DNA from: Ruminococcaceae bacterium UBA7067
Lineage (GTDB): Bacteria; Bacillota; Clostridia; Oscillospirales; Acutalibacteraceae
Length of the DNA stretch: 19,211 nt
Direction: 5' to 3'
NCBI GenBank assembly: GCA_002493755.1
Contig: DKZT01000071.1
Span: 1-19,211, forward strand
Part shown: piece after piece, positions 1 to 7,188 of the stretch
How positions within the stretch are numbered: position 1 is the first letter of the stretch
Layout of the letters: each line of letters begins with the position of its first letter
The notes under the pieces: generated by a model
Seen by the model: only the letters and a program-made list of their open reading frames with translations
The model's database searches: none
What the model was told of the DNA's origin: nothing
Program-made: the position numbers and the translations under genes

Positions 1-58
1 GCATTCTGAATTCTGCATTAACTCAAAACTCAAAACTGAAAACTCAAAACTTACTTCC
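1..58 (-). repeat. GAGTTTT-type dispersed repeat at 3' end of the radical SAM gene
   Basis: Read on the minus strand, the end of the radical SAM gene runs straight into reiterated AGTTTTGAG-like heptamer/octamer units (four to five copies). The TGA stop at 44-46 lies inside the first unit, so the last residues (SKF) are repeat-encoded. The units match those after iorA at 11950-11972. The other end of the element lies outside the window. No transposase is associated. Confidence 0.55.
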
Positions 59-946
59 CTGTATGACATTGCGTTCACGCAGGGCTTTATTTATCGTATT
101 CAGCACAAGTCTTTTATTGCCGCTCCACTGCGGCTCAATAAGCAGCCTTTTGTCGCCGTCACCCGTTATTCTGTGCACAACCATATTTTCAGGCAAAAGC
201 TCAATGCAGTCGCAGATAAGGTCTGTGTACTCGGCGAGCGTGAGAATATGGAACGGCTTTTTCGCATACTCTGCGGCAAGGTCTGTTCCCTTAAGCAAAT
301 GCAGCAGCTGGAGCTTTATTCCGTCTGCTCCGCTGTGCGCTACATAGGACACGCTTTGAATCATTTCCTCACGGCTCTCACCCGGCAGTCCCAATATAAG
401 GTGAACCACAACGTTTATTCCGATTGACTTTAAATTGCTTACCGCCTCATCAAACACCGAAAGCTCATACCCTCGGCGGATATACTGCGCTGTGCGCTTA
501 TGAATACTCTGCAAGCCAAGCTCCACAAACACAGGCTTGATTTTATTGAGCTGCTCAAGCAGCTTAAGCTTTTCGGCTTCAAGGCAGTCGGGTCTTGTGG
601 CTATCGACAGGGCGCATATATCCTCACGCTTTACCGCCTGCATAAATATTTTCTCAAGATAGCCGACATCGGCGTAGGTGTTCGTGAACGGCTGAAAATA
701 CGCAATAAAACGCTTCGCCTTAGTCTTGCCGATAACAAGGCTTTTTGCGCTGTCAATCTGAGCGTCAATGTCAAGACAGGCGCTTGCGGCAAACTCGCCC
801 GATCCGCCGCCGCTGCAAAAAATACAGCCGCGTGTACCGAGCGTGCCGTCACGGTTCGGGCAGGTCATACCGCCGTTTAAGCTCAGTTTATACACAGGCT
901 CGCCGAAGCGGCTGCGTAAATATTCGTTAAGAGAATAATAATGCAT
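44..946 (-). CDS. YhcC-family (TIGR01212) radical SAM protein
   Basis: This 300-residue protein belongs to the YhcC/TIGR01212 radical SAM family, cytosolic iron-sulfur enzymes that use S-adenosylmethionine; the substrate of this family is not firmly established. The sequence shows the family's distinctive cluster motif near the N-terminus: C29 in TCPNRDG, then C41 and C44 in GCIFC, followed by a Gly/Ser-rich stretch. The rest (ELGLQS, LGLPGE, HRITGDG) fits the radical SAM barrel of the family and the length is normal. I chose the ATG at 944-946 because AAAGGAG lies six bases upstream; the longer frame, opening at 1033, adds 29 residues without a good ribosome site. It is divergent from the aminotransferase at 1075. 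Its stop codon lies inside a dispersed repeat. Confidence 0.9.
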   Translation of the reverse strand: MHYYSLNEYLRSRFGEPVYKLSLNGGMTCPNRDGTLGTRGCIFCSGGGSGEFAASACLDIDAQIDSAKSLVIGKTKAKRFIAYFQPFTNTYADVGYLEKIFMQAVKREDICALSIATRPDCLEAEKLKLLEQLNKIKPVFVELGLQSIHKRTAQYIRRGYELSVFDEAVSNLKSIGINVVVHLILGLPGESREEMIQSVSYVAHSGADGIKLQLLHLLKGTDLAAEYAKKPFHILTLAEYTDLICDCIELLPENMVVHRITGDGDKRLLIEPQWSGNKRLVLNTINKALRERNVIQGSKF

Positions 947-970
947 AGTTACTCCTTTACGGCGTAATGA

Positions 971-999
971 TTGACTTTTATATATTGCAATGGTAAAAT
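971..999 (+). promoter_or_regulatory. Sigma-A type promoter for the aminotransferase gene
   Basis: TTGACT at 971-976 and TAAAAT at 994-999 are separated by exactly 17 bases, 76 bases upstream of the start codon. A weaker minus-strand candidate for the radical SAM gene (TTTACA at 1003-1008, TATATA at 979-984, spacing 18) overlaps it, so the two divergent genes may compete for polymerase. Confidence 0.65.
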
Positions 1000-1074
1000 T
1001 ACTGTAAATGTCTTGTTCATATTGTAAACCCAAAGCGACAATAATGCAAATCTTAATAAGAAGAGGAAAGCAAA

Positions 1075-2274
1075 ATGAAGAATATACCGTTTTCTCCGCC
1101 GGATATTACCGATGAGGAAATAAACGAGGTTGTAAGGGTGCTGAAATCAGGCTGGATAACAACAGGACCAGATTGCAGAGCCTTTGAGCAAAAAATCAGC
1201 GAATTCACAGGCTGTGACCACACAGTATGCCTTAATTCCTGCACTTCGGCTATGGAGCTTACGCTGCGTATGCTCGGCGTAAAAGAGGGCGACGAGGTTA
1301 TCACCACAGCCTACACCTACACGGCGACAGCCGCCGTTGTAACGCACGTGGGCGCAAAGCTTGTGCTTGCCGACACTGCGCCCGGCTCGTTTTTAATCGA
1401 CTGCGACAGCCTTGAGGGTCTGATCAACGAACGCACAAAGGCTATTATACCTGTAAATGTCGGCGGTAAGGTATGCGACCAGAAGCGCATAAGGGACATA
1501 ATCGAAAGTAAACGCTCAATTTACAAGCCTGATGAAAGCAACCCTCTGCAAAAGGCTTTCGGCAGAGTGGTGATTATCTCCGACTCTGCGCACGGACTGG
1601 GCGCGACACGGGATAATATTCCGAGCGGCAGGCTTGCCGATTTTACGGCATTTTCGTTCCACGCAGTTAAAAACCTGACAACAGCCGAGGGCGGCGCAAT
1701 AACCTGGACAAACATTGACGGCATTGACAATGATGAACTGGAGCGTATGTTCAGGGTTTATTCACTTCACGGACAGACAAAGGACGCTTTTTCAAAAATG
1801 CAGCTCGGCGCGTGGGAATACGATATTATCGCGCCTGCGTACAAATGCAATATGCCCGATGTTCTGGCGGCTATCGGCTTAAAGCAGCTTGAACGATATG
1901 ATAAGCTTTTAAGCCGCCGTCACGGGATAATCAGCCTGTATGACAGCGTTTTCCTGCCGATGGGACTGAAGCCGATGATTCATTCGGGCGAGGACTTCCG
2001 CTCAAGCGGTCATCTGTATCTGCTGAGGATACCCGGCTATGATACGCAAAAGCGCAATGAGCTTATCACAAGGCTTGCGGAAAAGCACATCACAACCAAT
2101 GTTCACTACAAGCCGCTGCCTATGCTGACGGCGTATAAAAACCTCGGCTTTGACATCAAGGATTACCCGAACGCATACCATCAGTATGAAAATGAGATAA
2201 CACTGCCGCTGCACACTCTGCTGTCAGATGAAGATGTTATGTATGTTGCCGATACGGTGAAGAGCTTGATTTAG
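1075..2274 (+). CDS. DegT/DnrJ/EryC1/StrS-family PLP-dependent aminotransferase
   Basis: This is a 399-residue fold-type I aminotransferase of the family that aminates keto-sugar nucleotides for surface polysaccharides or antibiotics. Visible landmarks are the N-terminal PFSPPDIT...SGWITTGP, the cofactor pocket NSCTSAMELTL, the Asp of SDSAHGLGA (D170, expected to contact the PLP ring nitrogen) and the Schiff-base lysine K199 in FHAVKNLTTAEGG. The length fits the family. The segment around residues 145-165, between the GGKVCD strand and the D170 strand, is longer than in classic short members. The start is preceded by AGAGGAAAG and a good promoter. No sugar-nucleotide synthesis or glycosyltransferase genes are nearby, so the substrate cannot be assigned. 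Its stop abuts a repeat, and the following terminator is shared with dnaX. Confidence 0.88.
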   Translation: MKNIPFSPPDITDEEINEVVRVLKSGWITTGPDCRAFEQKISEFTGCDHTVCLNSCTSAMELTLRMLGVKEGDEVITTAYTYTATAAVVTHVGAKLVLADTAPGSFLIDCDSLEGLINERTKAIIPVNVGGKVCDQKRIRDIIESKRSIYKPDESNPLQKAFGRVVIISDSAHGLGATRDNIPSGRLADFTAFSFHAVKNLTTAEGGAITWTNIDGIDNDELERMFRVYSLHGQTKDAFSKMQLGAWEYDIIAPAYKCNMPDVLAAIGLKQLERYDKLLSRRHGIISLYDSVFLPMGLKPMIHSGEDFRSSGHLYLLRIPGYDTQKRNELITRLAEKHITTNVHYKPLPMLTAYKNLGFDIKDYPNAYHQYENEITLPLHTLLSDEDVMYVADTVKSLI

Positions 2275-2313
2275 CGGCTACGCCGCAACTCCACACTCCA
2301 CACTTCACTCTCC
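2272..2313 (+). repeat. Half-element of the dispersed 3'-end repeat family
   Basis: Immediately at the TAG stop lies a mini-hairpin (GCGGC TAC GCCGC, 2274-2286; the G of the stop is its first base), followed by a pyrimidine-rich arm of CACTCCAC/CACTTCACTCTCC units. This corresponds to one hairpin plus one arm of the elements at 4281-4436 and 12640-12722. Confidence 0.5.
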
Positions 2314-2325
2314 GTTAAAAAATAT

Positions 2326-2370
2326 CCGTCCCGAGAATGTACTCCATTCATTCCGGGACGGTTTTGTTTT
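2326..2370. terminator. Bidirectional intrinsic terminator between the aminotransferase and dnaX
   Basis: CCGTCCCG at 2326-2333 pairs with CGGGACGG at 2354-2361, and GAATG/CATTC continues the stem after a bulged A. On the plus strand it is followed by TTTTGTTTT, and on the minus strand by a T-rich run (complement of 2315-2325). It can serve both convergent genes. Confidence 0.85.
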
Positions 2371-4030
2371 ATTCTGTTGTCACCTTAACGCCGCCGCTTT
2401 CAAGCTTTGCGGCAAGGCTATTGAGAGGGTCCTCTTTTTTCTCGGCTGTATCGCCGCTCGGCTTATACGGTCCGAGCTTATACACTCTGCCTGTAACCTC
2501 CTTTATCGCACTGCGCATTGCCTCCCGCTGGTGCTGGCTTTTAAGCATTTTAAACGGCAGCTCACTGTCCGATTCAATCAGCAGGTAATCGCCGCTTGTG
2601 TAGGCATTGGTCTTTGCAAAGGCAGTTGCAACCGACCTTGATTCCTTCTTGACAACATCAAGCACATCCTGCCACTGCTGCATAGGAACACAGCTGTTCA
2701 TAAGCTCCTCAAGGCTTGTGACACCTTGCACCCTTGCTCTCTCCTGTGACGGCGCGGTGACAATCGGCGCAGCAGACTGCGGCGGCTCGTTTTGTGCGCT
2801 ATACTCTGTCTGCGTTGGCACTGTATCAGCTGTCTGACCGTTGGTTTCAATCGGACGGCTTTCGGCTGTTACCGACACACCGTTCCGAAGCTTTCGTTCA
2901 AGCGATGAAAGGCGGTCTAAAATCGACTGCAAATCCTGCGACATCTCGGGCGAACAGATTTTTATCAAAGCCATTTCAAGCTCAGTGCGGCTGTCGTTGC
3001 CCCTTGATATTCTGTCACAGGCAATCTGAAGCGCGTCCATTGCGTATATTATTTCACCCAAGGAAATATATCTCGCCTGCTGCTGTGACTGCGAGTATTC
3101 CTCGTTTGACATCACAAGCAGCTCTCTCGGCTCCTTAAGCGTTTTGATAAGCATTAAATTTCTGAAATATGCTATAAGCTCACGGCACAGCTGAGCCATA
3201 TCCTTTGAGTCCTTATAAAGCTTGTCTATTGTAATAAGTGCCTCGGCACATTCACGCTCCTTGAGCGAATTGCCGAGCGAGAAAAGATAATCGCGGTTGG
3301 CAAGACCCGACACCTTTCTGACAACCTGCTCGGTGACATCGGCAGACGAACCGATACATCTGTCGAGTATTGAAAGAGCGTCACGGAACGCTCCGTCAGA
3401 CACACTTGAAATCAGAGCGGCGGCGGCCTCGCTTAACTGCGCTCCCTCCTGCTGTGCGATATAGCAAAGTCTGGGCGACATTTTCTCGGGCGATATTCTG
3501 TGGAAGTCAAAGCGCTGGCAGCGTGAAAGAATAGTAGCAGGCAGCTTATGAACCTCTGTGGTTGCTAAAATAAACAGAACGTGCGCAGGCGGCTCCTCAA
3601 GCGTTTTGAGCAAAGCGTTGAACGCTCCGCCCGAGAGCATATGCACCTCGTCTATAATATATACTCTGTATTTTACATTCGGGTTTGAGGGCAGCTGCAT
3701 TGCCTCCTCAATTATCGTTCTTATATTGTCAACGCCCGTGTTGCTTGCGGCGTCAATTTCAACAACATCGTACAATTTGCCCTCGGCAAAATCAACGCAG
3801 TTATCGCACTCGCCGCACGGGTCGCCGTTTTGAGGATTCAGACAGTTTACAGCCTTGGCGAGTATCTTGGCGCAGGTTGTTTTGCCCGTACCACGACAGC
3901 CTGTAAAAAGATAGGCGTGGTTGATTCTGCCTGATACAAGCTCATTTTTCAGGGCAGTTGTGATATGCTCCTGCCCTACAACATCTCTAAAGTATCTCGG
4001 CCGCCACTTGCGGTATAAAACCTGATACAT
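2369..4030 (-). CDS. dnaX: DNA polymerase III subunit gamma/tau
   Basis: This 553-residue protein is the clamp-loader ATPase subunit of the replicative DNA polymerase III holoenzyme. The N-terminus MYQVLYRKWRPRYF is diagnostic. The Walker A motif GCRGTGKTT is at residues 44-52, four zinc-binding cysteines at C63, C72, C75 and C78, Walker B DEVH at 127-130, and the SRC arginine-finger motif at 169-171. Domain III is followed by a linker from about residue 385 (rich in T, P, Q, A) and a tau-like C-terminal domain. Its start has a GGGGGTG ribosome site. It is preceded by the SRP RNA gene and probably shares that transcript. The recombination genes ybaB and recR that often follow dnaX are absent; a terminator follows directly. 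No convincing programmed frameshift site was found, so one tau-type product is likely. Confidence 0.97.
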   Translation of the reverse strand: MYQVLYRKWRPRYFRDVVGQEHITTALKNELVSGRINHAYLFTGCRGTGKTTCAKILAKAVNCLNPQNGDPCGECDNCVDFAEGKLYDVVEIDAASNTGVDNIRTIIEEAMQLPSNPNVKYRVYIIDEVHMLSGGAFNALLKTLEEPPAHVLFILATTEVHKLPATILSRCQRFDFHRISPEKMSPRLCYIAQQEGAQLSEAAAALISSVSDGAFRDALSILDRCIGSSADVTEQVVRKVSGLANRDYLFSLGNSLKERECAEALITIDKLYKDSKDMAQLCRELIAYFRNLMLIKTLKEPRELLVMSNEEYSQSQQQARYISLGEIIYAMDALQIACDRISRGNDSRTELEMALIKICSPEMSQDLQSILDRLSSLERKLRNGVSVTAESRPIETNGQTADTVPTQTEYSAQNEPPQSAAPIVTAPSQERARVQGVTSLEELMNSCVPMQQWQDVLDVVKKESRSVATAFAKTNAYTSGDYLLIESDSELPFKMLKSQHQREAMRSAIKEVTGRVYKLGPYKPSGDTAEKKEDPLNSLAAKLESGGVKVTTE

Positions 4031-4080
4031 CAGAACACCCCCGAAAATAAAAAGCCGAATCCATCCGCATTATAATATGT

Positions 4081-4182
4081 GAACGACAGACTTACTGTAT
4101 CGCATCGGAACATCCGCTTAATGCTGCTCGGTTCCCCGCCTGACATGGTTCACGGCATCCAATCGTACAGGGCCTGCCGCTC
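4081..4182 (-). ncRNA. ffs: Signal recognition particle RNA (bacterial small type)
   Basis: On the minus strand the conserved helix 8 core reads GUGAACC, AUGUCAGG, a CGG-GGAA-CCG tetraloop stem, AGCAGCA, UUAAGCGGAU: the Ffh-binding domain of 4.5S/SRP RNA. The closing stem GAGCGGCAG (4174-4182) pairs completely with CUGUCGUUC (4081-4089). After one bulge on each side, pairing continues as about eleven mostly A-U pairs (4184-4195 with 4068-4079), so the mature RNA may be longer than the core given here. A consensus promoter puts the transcription start near 4234, leaving a 5' leader with a GUUGCC/GGCAAC hairpin (4215-4234). The RNA works with Ffh and FtsY in co-translational membrane targeting. 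Lying just upstream of dnaX is a common arrangement in Firmicutes. Confidence 0.93.
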
Positions 4183-4240
4183 GCATATTACAACGAAAAT
4201 GAATTCGACTTGACGTTGCCTTAAGCTCGGCAACAGAGTT

Positions 4241-4269
4241 ATTATACTAAATTTTCGGAATTAAGTCAA
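4241..4269 (-). promoter_or_regulatory. Consensus promoter of the SRP RNA/dnaX transcript
   Basis: On the minus strand, TTGACT (4264-4269) and a perfect TATAAT (4241-4246) are 17 bases apart; transcription would start near 4234. It lies only 11 bases from the repeat element at 4281-4436. Confidence 0.88.
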
Positions 4270-4280
4270 GAAATTTATTT

Positions 4281-4436
4281 TTAAGAGTAGAGAGTTAATA
4301 GTGGAGAGTGGAGAGAATGTTGTCGCCGCAAGCGGCTCTTTTAAATTAAAGAGCAGCGAAGCTGCGACAACCAACATTATTCTTTATTCTTTTTTCTTTA
4401 TAGCGGCGAAGCCGCCATCTCCACTCTTCACTCTTT
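4281..4436. repeat. Composite hairpin repeat element with cloverleaf core
   Basis: The arms are TTAAGAGTAGAGAGT at the left and CTCCACTCTTCACTCTTT at the right. The element is the inverted homologue of 12640-12722, sharing both arms, the GCCGC-AA-GCGGC hairpin with flanking GTTGTC, and the GCGGC-GAA-GCCGC hairpin. It carries about 60 extra bases (4339-4400). The extra part completes a cloverleaf: GTTGTC (4319-4324) pairs with GACAAC (4366-4371), enclosing three hairpins at 4325-4336, 4337-4352 and 4353-4365 with no unpaired bases between them. The right arm supplies the last two codons and the stop of the exonuclease gene. The stretch between this gene and the SRP promoter holds no other gene. 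Confidence 0.75.
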
Positions 4437-5282
4437 GTTCCCCTCCTCTATCGGGGCGACAAAGCGCTTTATCTCCATACCGTCAAACATTTTCTTGAAT
4501 CGTACGGTTGCAAGGCTCGGCACCTTACAGTTCGGGCATATCGCCTTTGCGCGAAAGCCTCGGTTTTTGCCATGCCAGCGTGACTTTATCTGCATTTTCT
4601 CGCCGCAGTCGGGACAAACTGCATACAGCTCGCTTTTCTTTACGAGGGAATTATTTATATCGGTTATGTAGTGATTTTTAAAGGATATTCTGCGGTAAAA
4701 TCTGTCGTCACATTTGTGTATCATATGCTTTACCTGTTCACCGTCAAAAAGGCGCACAAAGCACCTTGCCGAAAGCTCGCTGTCGGCAAGAGCGCGGTGC
4801 ATTTCTTCCTCTTTAAAATCAATTTCAAGTATTTGTGCAACAGCCATAAGTCCGAGCTGTCTGCCCGGATTTGACATTGACAGCGACTTCTGGCAGTAGT
4901 CCTGCAAATCCATATAGTATTTCAGGAACTCAGGCCGCTCATCGTGCAGAAAATACTCGCAGTTGCTCATAAGAGTTAAAATATCGGTAGTGCCCCATGT
5001 GAGAATAACGCTGTTTTCGGCAAACTCATTGAACCTGCTAAGTGCGTGAGTAAAGGTGTGCTGTGCCGATTCAAGCTCGTCAATGCTGATGTGCGTAAGC
5101 TCCTGCACATATTTATTCAGCTTTTTGCCGATTTGCGGTGTGATAAGCATTGAATAGCTGTCAATCACATTAAGGCTCTCGTCAAGCTTTACTGCGCCGA
5201 TGTCGATTATTTCATTGATATATTTTTTCCTGCGGCGGCTGAAAGTGCCGTTCCACTCAAGGTCAAGAATAACATAATCCAT
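4428..5282 (-). CDS. DEDDh 3'-5' exonuclease with C-terminal zinc ribbon
   Basis: This 284-residue protein is a DnaQ/RNase T superfamily nuclease, probably cytosolic, acting on single-stranded RNA or DNA 3' ends. Catalytic acids and base are visible: D7 and E9 in LDLEW, D100 in WGTTD, then H162 and D167 in MHRALADSE. The N-terminal domain ends near residue 190. A C-terminal extension carries two CPxC knuckles (C223/C226 and C249/C252) with a basic stretch between, forming a probable zinc ribbon for nucleic acid contact. It starts 8 bases after the typA stop, with an AAGGG site inside the end of typA, so it is likely translated from the typA message. Its stop codon lies in the repeat element. 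The substrate is unknown; a KapD-like RNA-processing role is only a guess. Confidence 0.85.
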   Translation of the reverse strand: MDYVILDLEWNGTFSRRRKKYINEIIDIGAVKLDESLNVIDSYSMLITPQIGKKLNKYVQELTHISIDELESAQHTFTHALSRFNEFAENSVILTWGTTDILTLMSNCEYFLHDERPEFLKYYMDLQDYCQKSLSMSNPGRQLGLMAVAQILEIDFKEEEMHRALADSELSARCFVRLFDGEQVKHMIHKCDDRFYRRISFKNHYITDINNSLVKKSELYAVCPDCGEKMQIKSRWHGKNRGFRAKAICPNCKVPSLATVRFKKMFDGMEIKRFVAPIEEGNKE

Positions 5283-5290
5283 ACTTTATC

Positions 5291-7108
5291 TTAACCCTTG
5301 AACTGCTTTTTCAAACGCTGTTCCTTGTTGAGAATCATTTTTCTCATTCTGATACTGCTCGGCGTTACCTCGACAAGCTCGTCATCGGCGATAAATTCAA
5401 GGCACTGCTCAAGGCTCAGCACTGTGTGCGGTGTGAGCTTAAGCGCGTCGTCCGAGCCTGAGGCACGGGTGTTTGTCATATGCTTTTTCTTGCAGACATT
5501 TACAACCAAGTCCTCAGCCTTCGGGCTTGCTCCGCAAATCATACCCTCATACACAGGCAGACCCGGTCCGATAAACAGTCTGCCTCTCTCCTGTGCGGCG
5601 TAAAGTCCGTACTGGGTTGATTCGCCTGTTTCAAATACGATGAGAGAGCCCTGGTGGCGGCTGATGATTTCGCCCTTGAACGGCTCGTAGCCGTCAAACA
5701 CGTGGTTCATAATGCCGTTGCCGTTTGTATCTGTCATAAATTCACTGCGGTAGCCCATAAGACCTCTTGCAGGAATTTTAAACTCAATGTGGGTAATGCC
5801 CGATTCTCTTGTACCCATATTTACAAGCTCCGCCTTGCGTGAGCCGAGCTTCTCCATAACTGCACCGACATAGTTTTCGGGTACTTCTATAATCAAAAAT
5901 TCGATAGGCTCGTTTAACACACCGTCAATCTTCTTCATAATTACGCTCGGTCTTGAAACCTGGAATTCGTAATTTTCACGGCGCATTGTTTCGATAAGGA
6001 TTGACAGGTGAAGCTCGCCTCTTCCCGATACTCTGAATGTATCGGCTGAGTCTGTTTCCTCAACTCTCAGCGCAACATTCGTTTCAACCTCCTTAAACAG
6101 GCGGTCACGGATATTTCTTGAGGTTACATACTTGCCCTCCTTACCTGCAAAGGGACTGTTGTTTACCATAAACATCATTGAAACTGTCGGCTCGTCAATC
6201 TTTACAAAGGGAAGCGGCTCTACCTTGTCGGGTGAGCAGACTGTTTCGCCGATATTGAGGTCGGTAATACCTGAAACGCAGACTAAATCGCCAAGGCTTG
6301 CGCTCTCGCACTCAACTCTTTTAAGTCCCTCAAACTGGTAAAGCTTTGTGATTTTTACATTCTTTGTTGCACCGTCACGACAGCACAGCACAGCGCTCTG
6401 ACCCGATTTTACCGAGCCGCGCTCTACCCTACCGATTCCGATTCTGCCTACATAATCGTCATAGTCTATATTTGAGAAAAGTATCTGCATTTCGCCGTCA
6501 AGGTCGCCCTGCGGAGCGGGAACCTCGTTGATGATAGCCTCAAACAGCGGCTTCATATCTGCGCCTGCTTCATACGGGTCGGTTGAAGCGAAGCCGTCAC
6601 GTGCCGAAGCGTAAACAACAGGGAATTCAAGCTGTTCGTCATCTGCGCCAAGCTCAATAAACAAATCAAGAACCTCGTCAACAACCTCCTCGGGTCTTGC
6701 ACCGGGACGGTCGATTTTATTCAAAACAACAATGGGCTTTTTACCGAGATTGAGAGCCTTTTTCAGCACAAAACGGGTCTGCGGCATACAGCCCTCAAAT
6801 GCGTCAACAAGCAGAAGCACACCGTCAACCATCATAAGAATACGCTCAACCTCGCCGCCGAAATCAGCGTGACCCGGTGTGTCAACGATATTAATCTTTG
6901 TGCCGTTATACATTACGGCTGTGTTCTTTGAAAGGATTGTGATTCCTCTTTCCCTTTCAAGATCGTTTGAGTCCATAACACGCTCGGCAACTGCCTCGTT
7001 CTCACGGAAAACTCCGCTCTGGCGCAAAAGCTGGTCAACAAGCGTTGTCTTGCCGTGGTCAACGTGAGCGATAATTGCAACATTTCTTAAATCTTTTCTT
7101 TCACCCAT
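5291..7108 (-). CDS. typA: Ribosome-associated translational GTPase TypA/BipA
   Basis: This is a 605-residue member of the EF-G/LepA-like GTPase family that binds 70S ribosomes and helps 50S assembly and growth under stress. G1 is AHVDHGKTT (14-22), G2 lies around RGITI, G3 is DTPGHADF and G4 is NKID. The C-terminal part contains the family's domain V and the TypA-specific region (for example RGLMGYRSEF, then GASPKAEDLVVN and TNTRASG). The length is typical. The start ATG at 7108 has a GAGGG site. A separate promoter at 7160-7188 overlaps the end of uvrA, so it need not depend on SOS-regulated transcription. The exonuclease gene follows 8 bases downstream. Confidence 0.97.
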   Translation of the reverse strand: MGERKDLRNVAIIAHVDHGKTTLVDQLLRQSGVFRENEAVAERVMDSNDLERERGITILSKNTAVMYNGTKINIVDTPGHADFGGEVERILMMVDGVLLLVDAFEGCMPQTRFVLKKALNLGKKPIVVLNKIDRPGARPEEVVDEVLDLFIELGADDEQLEFPVVYASARDGFASTDPYEAGADMKPLFEAIINEVPAPQGDLDGEMQILFSNIDYDDYVGRIGIGRVERGSVKSGQSAVLCCRDGATKNVKITKLYQFEGLKRVECESASLGDLVCVSGITDLNIGETVCSPDKVEPLPFVKIDEPTVSMMFMVNNSPFAGKEGKYVTSRNIRDRLFKEVETNVALRVEETDSADTFRVSGRGELHLSILIETMRRENYEFQVSRPSVIMKKIDGVLNEPIEFLIIEVPENYVGAVMEKLGSRKAELVNMGTRESGITHIEFKIPARGLMGYRSEFMTDTNGNGIMNHVFDGYEPFKGEIISRHQGSLIVFETGESTQYGLYAAQERGRLFIGPGLPVYEGMICGASPKAEDLVVNVCKKKHMTNTRASGSDDALKLTPHTVLSLEQCLEFIADDELVEVTPSSIRMRKMILNKEQRLKKQFKG

Positions 7109-7159
7109 AATAATCCCTCTGATTTTTCAATTTTTCACAACAATTTTTCATAATTAGAT

Positions 7160-7188
7160 ATTATACCACATAATCACTCTTTTGACAA
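7160..7188 (-). promoter_or_regulatory. Promoter for typA and the exonuclease gene
   Basis: TTGTCA (7183-7188, inside the last codons of uvrA) and a perfect TATAAT (7160-7165) are 17 bases apart on the minus strand, 52 bases upstream of the typA start. Confidence 0.75.

Noticed and set aside
500..880. Plus-strand open frame of 126 codons
   Set aside because: It is antisense to the well-supported radical SAM gene, has no ribosome site and no recognisable motif.
947..1033. N-terminal extension of the radical SAM protein
   Set aside because: The longer start lacks a ribosome site, and the internal ATG at 946 has AAAGGAG at ideal spacing with a family-typical N-terminus.
2425..2440. Run of six A in dnaX as a programmed frameshift site
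   Set aside because: The zero-frame codons are GAG AAA AAA GAG, which do not give the A-AAA-AAG heptamer phase, and it is too close to the C-terminus to yield a gamma form.
4046..4068. Intrinsic terminator after the SRP RNA
   Set aside because: There is a T-rich stretch on the minus strand but no GC-rich hairpin directly before it.
4319..4371. tRNA gene suggested by the cloverleaf
   Set aside because: There are no tRNA invariant bases, no 7-base anticodon loop and no TTC loop; hairpin loops are only 2-6 bases.
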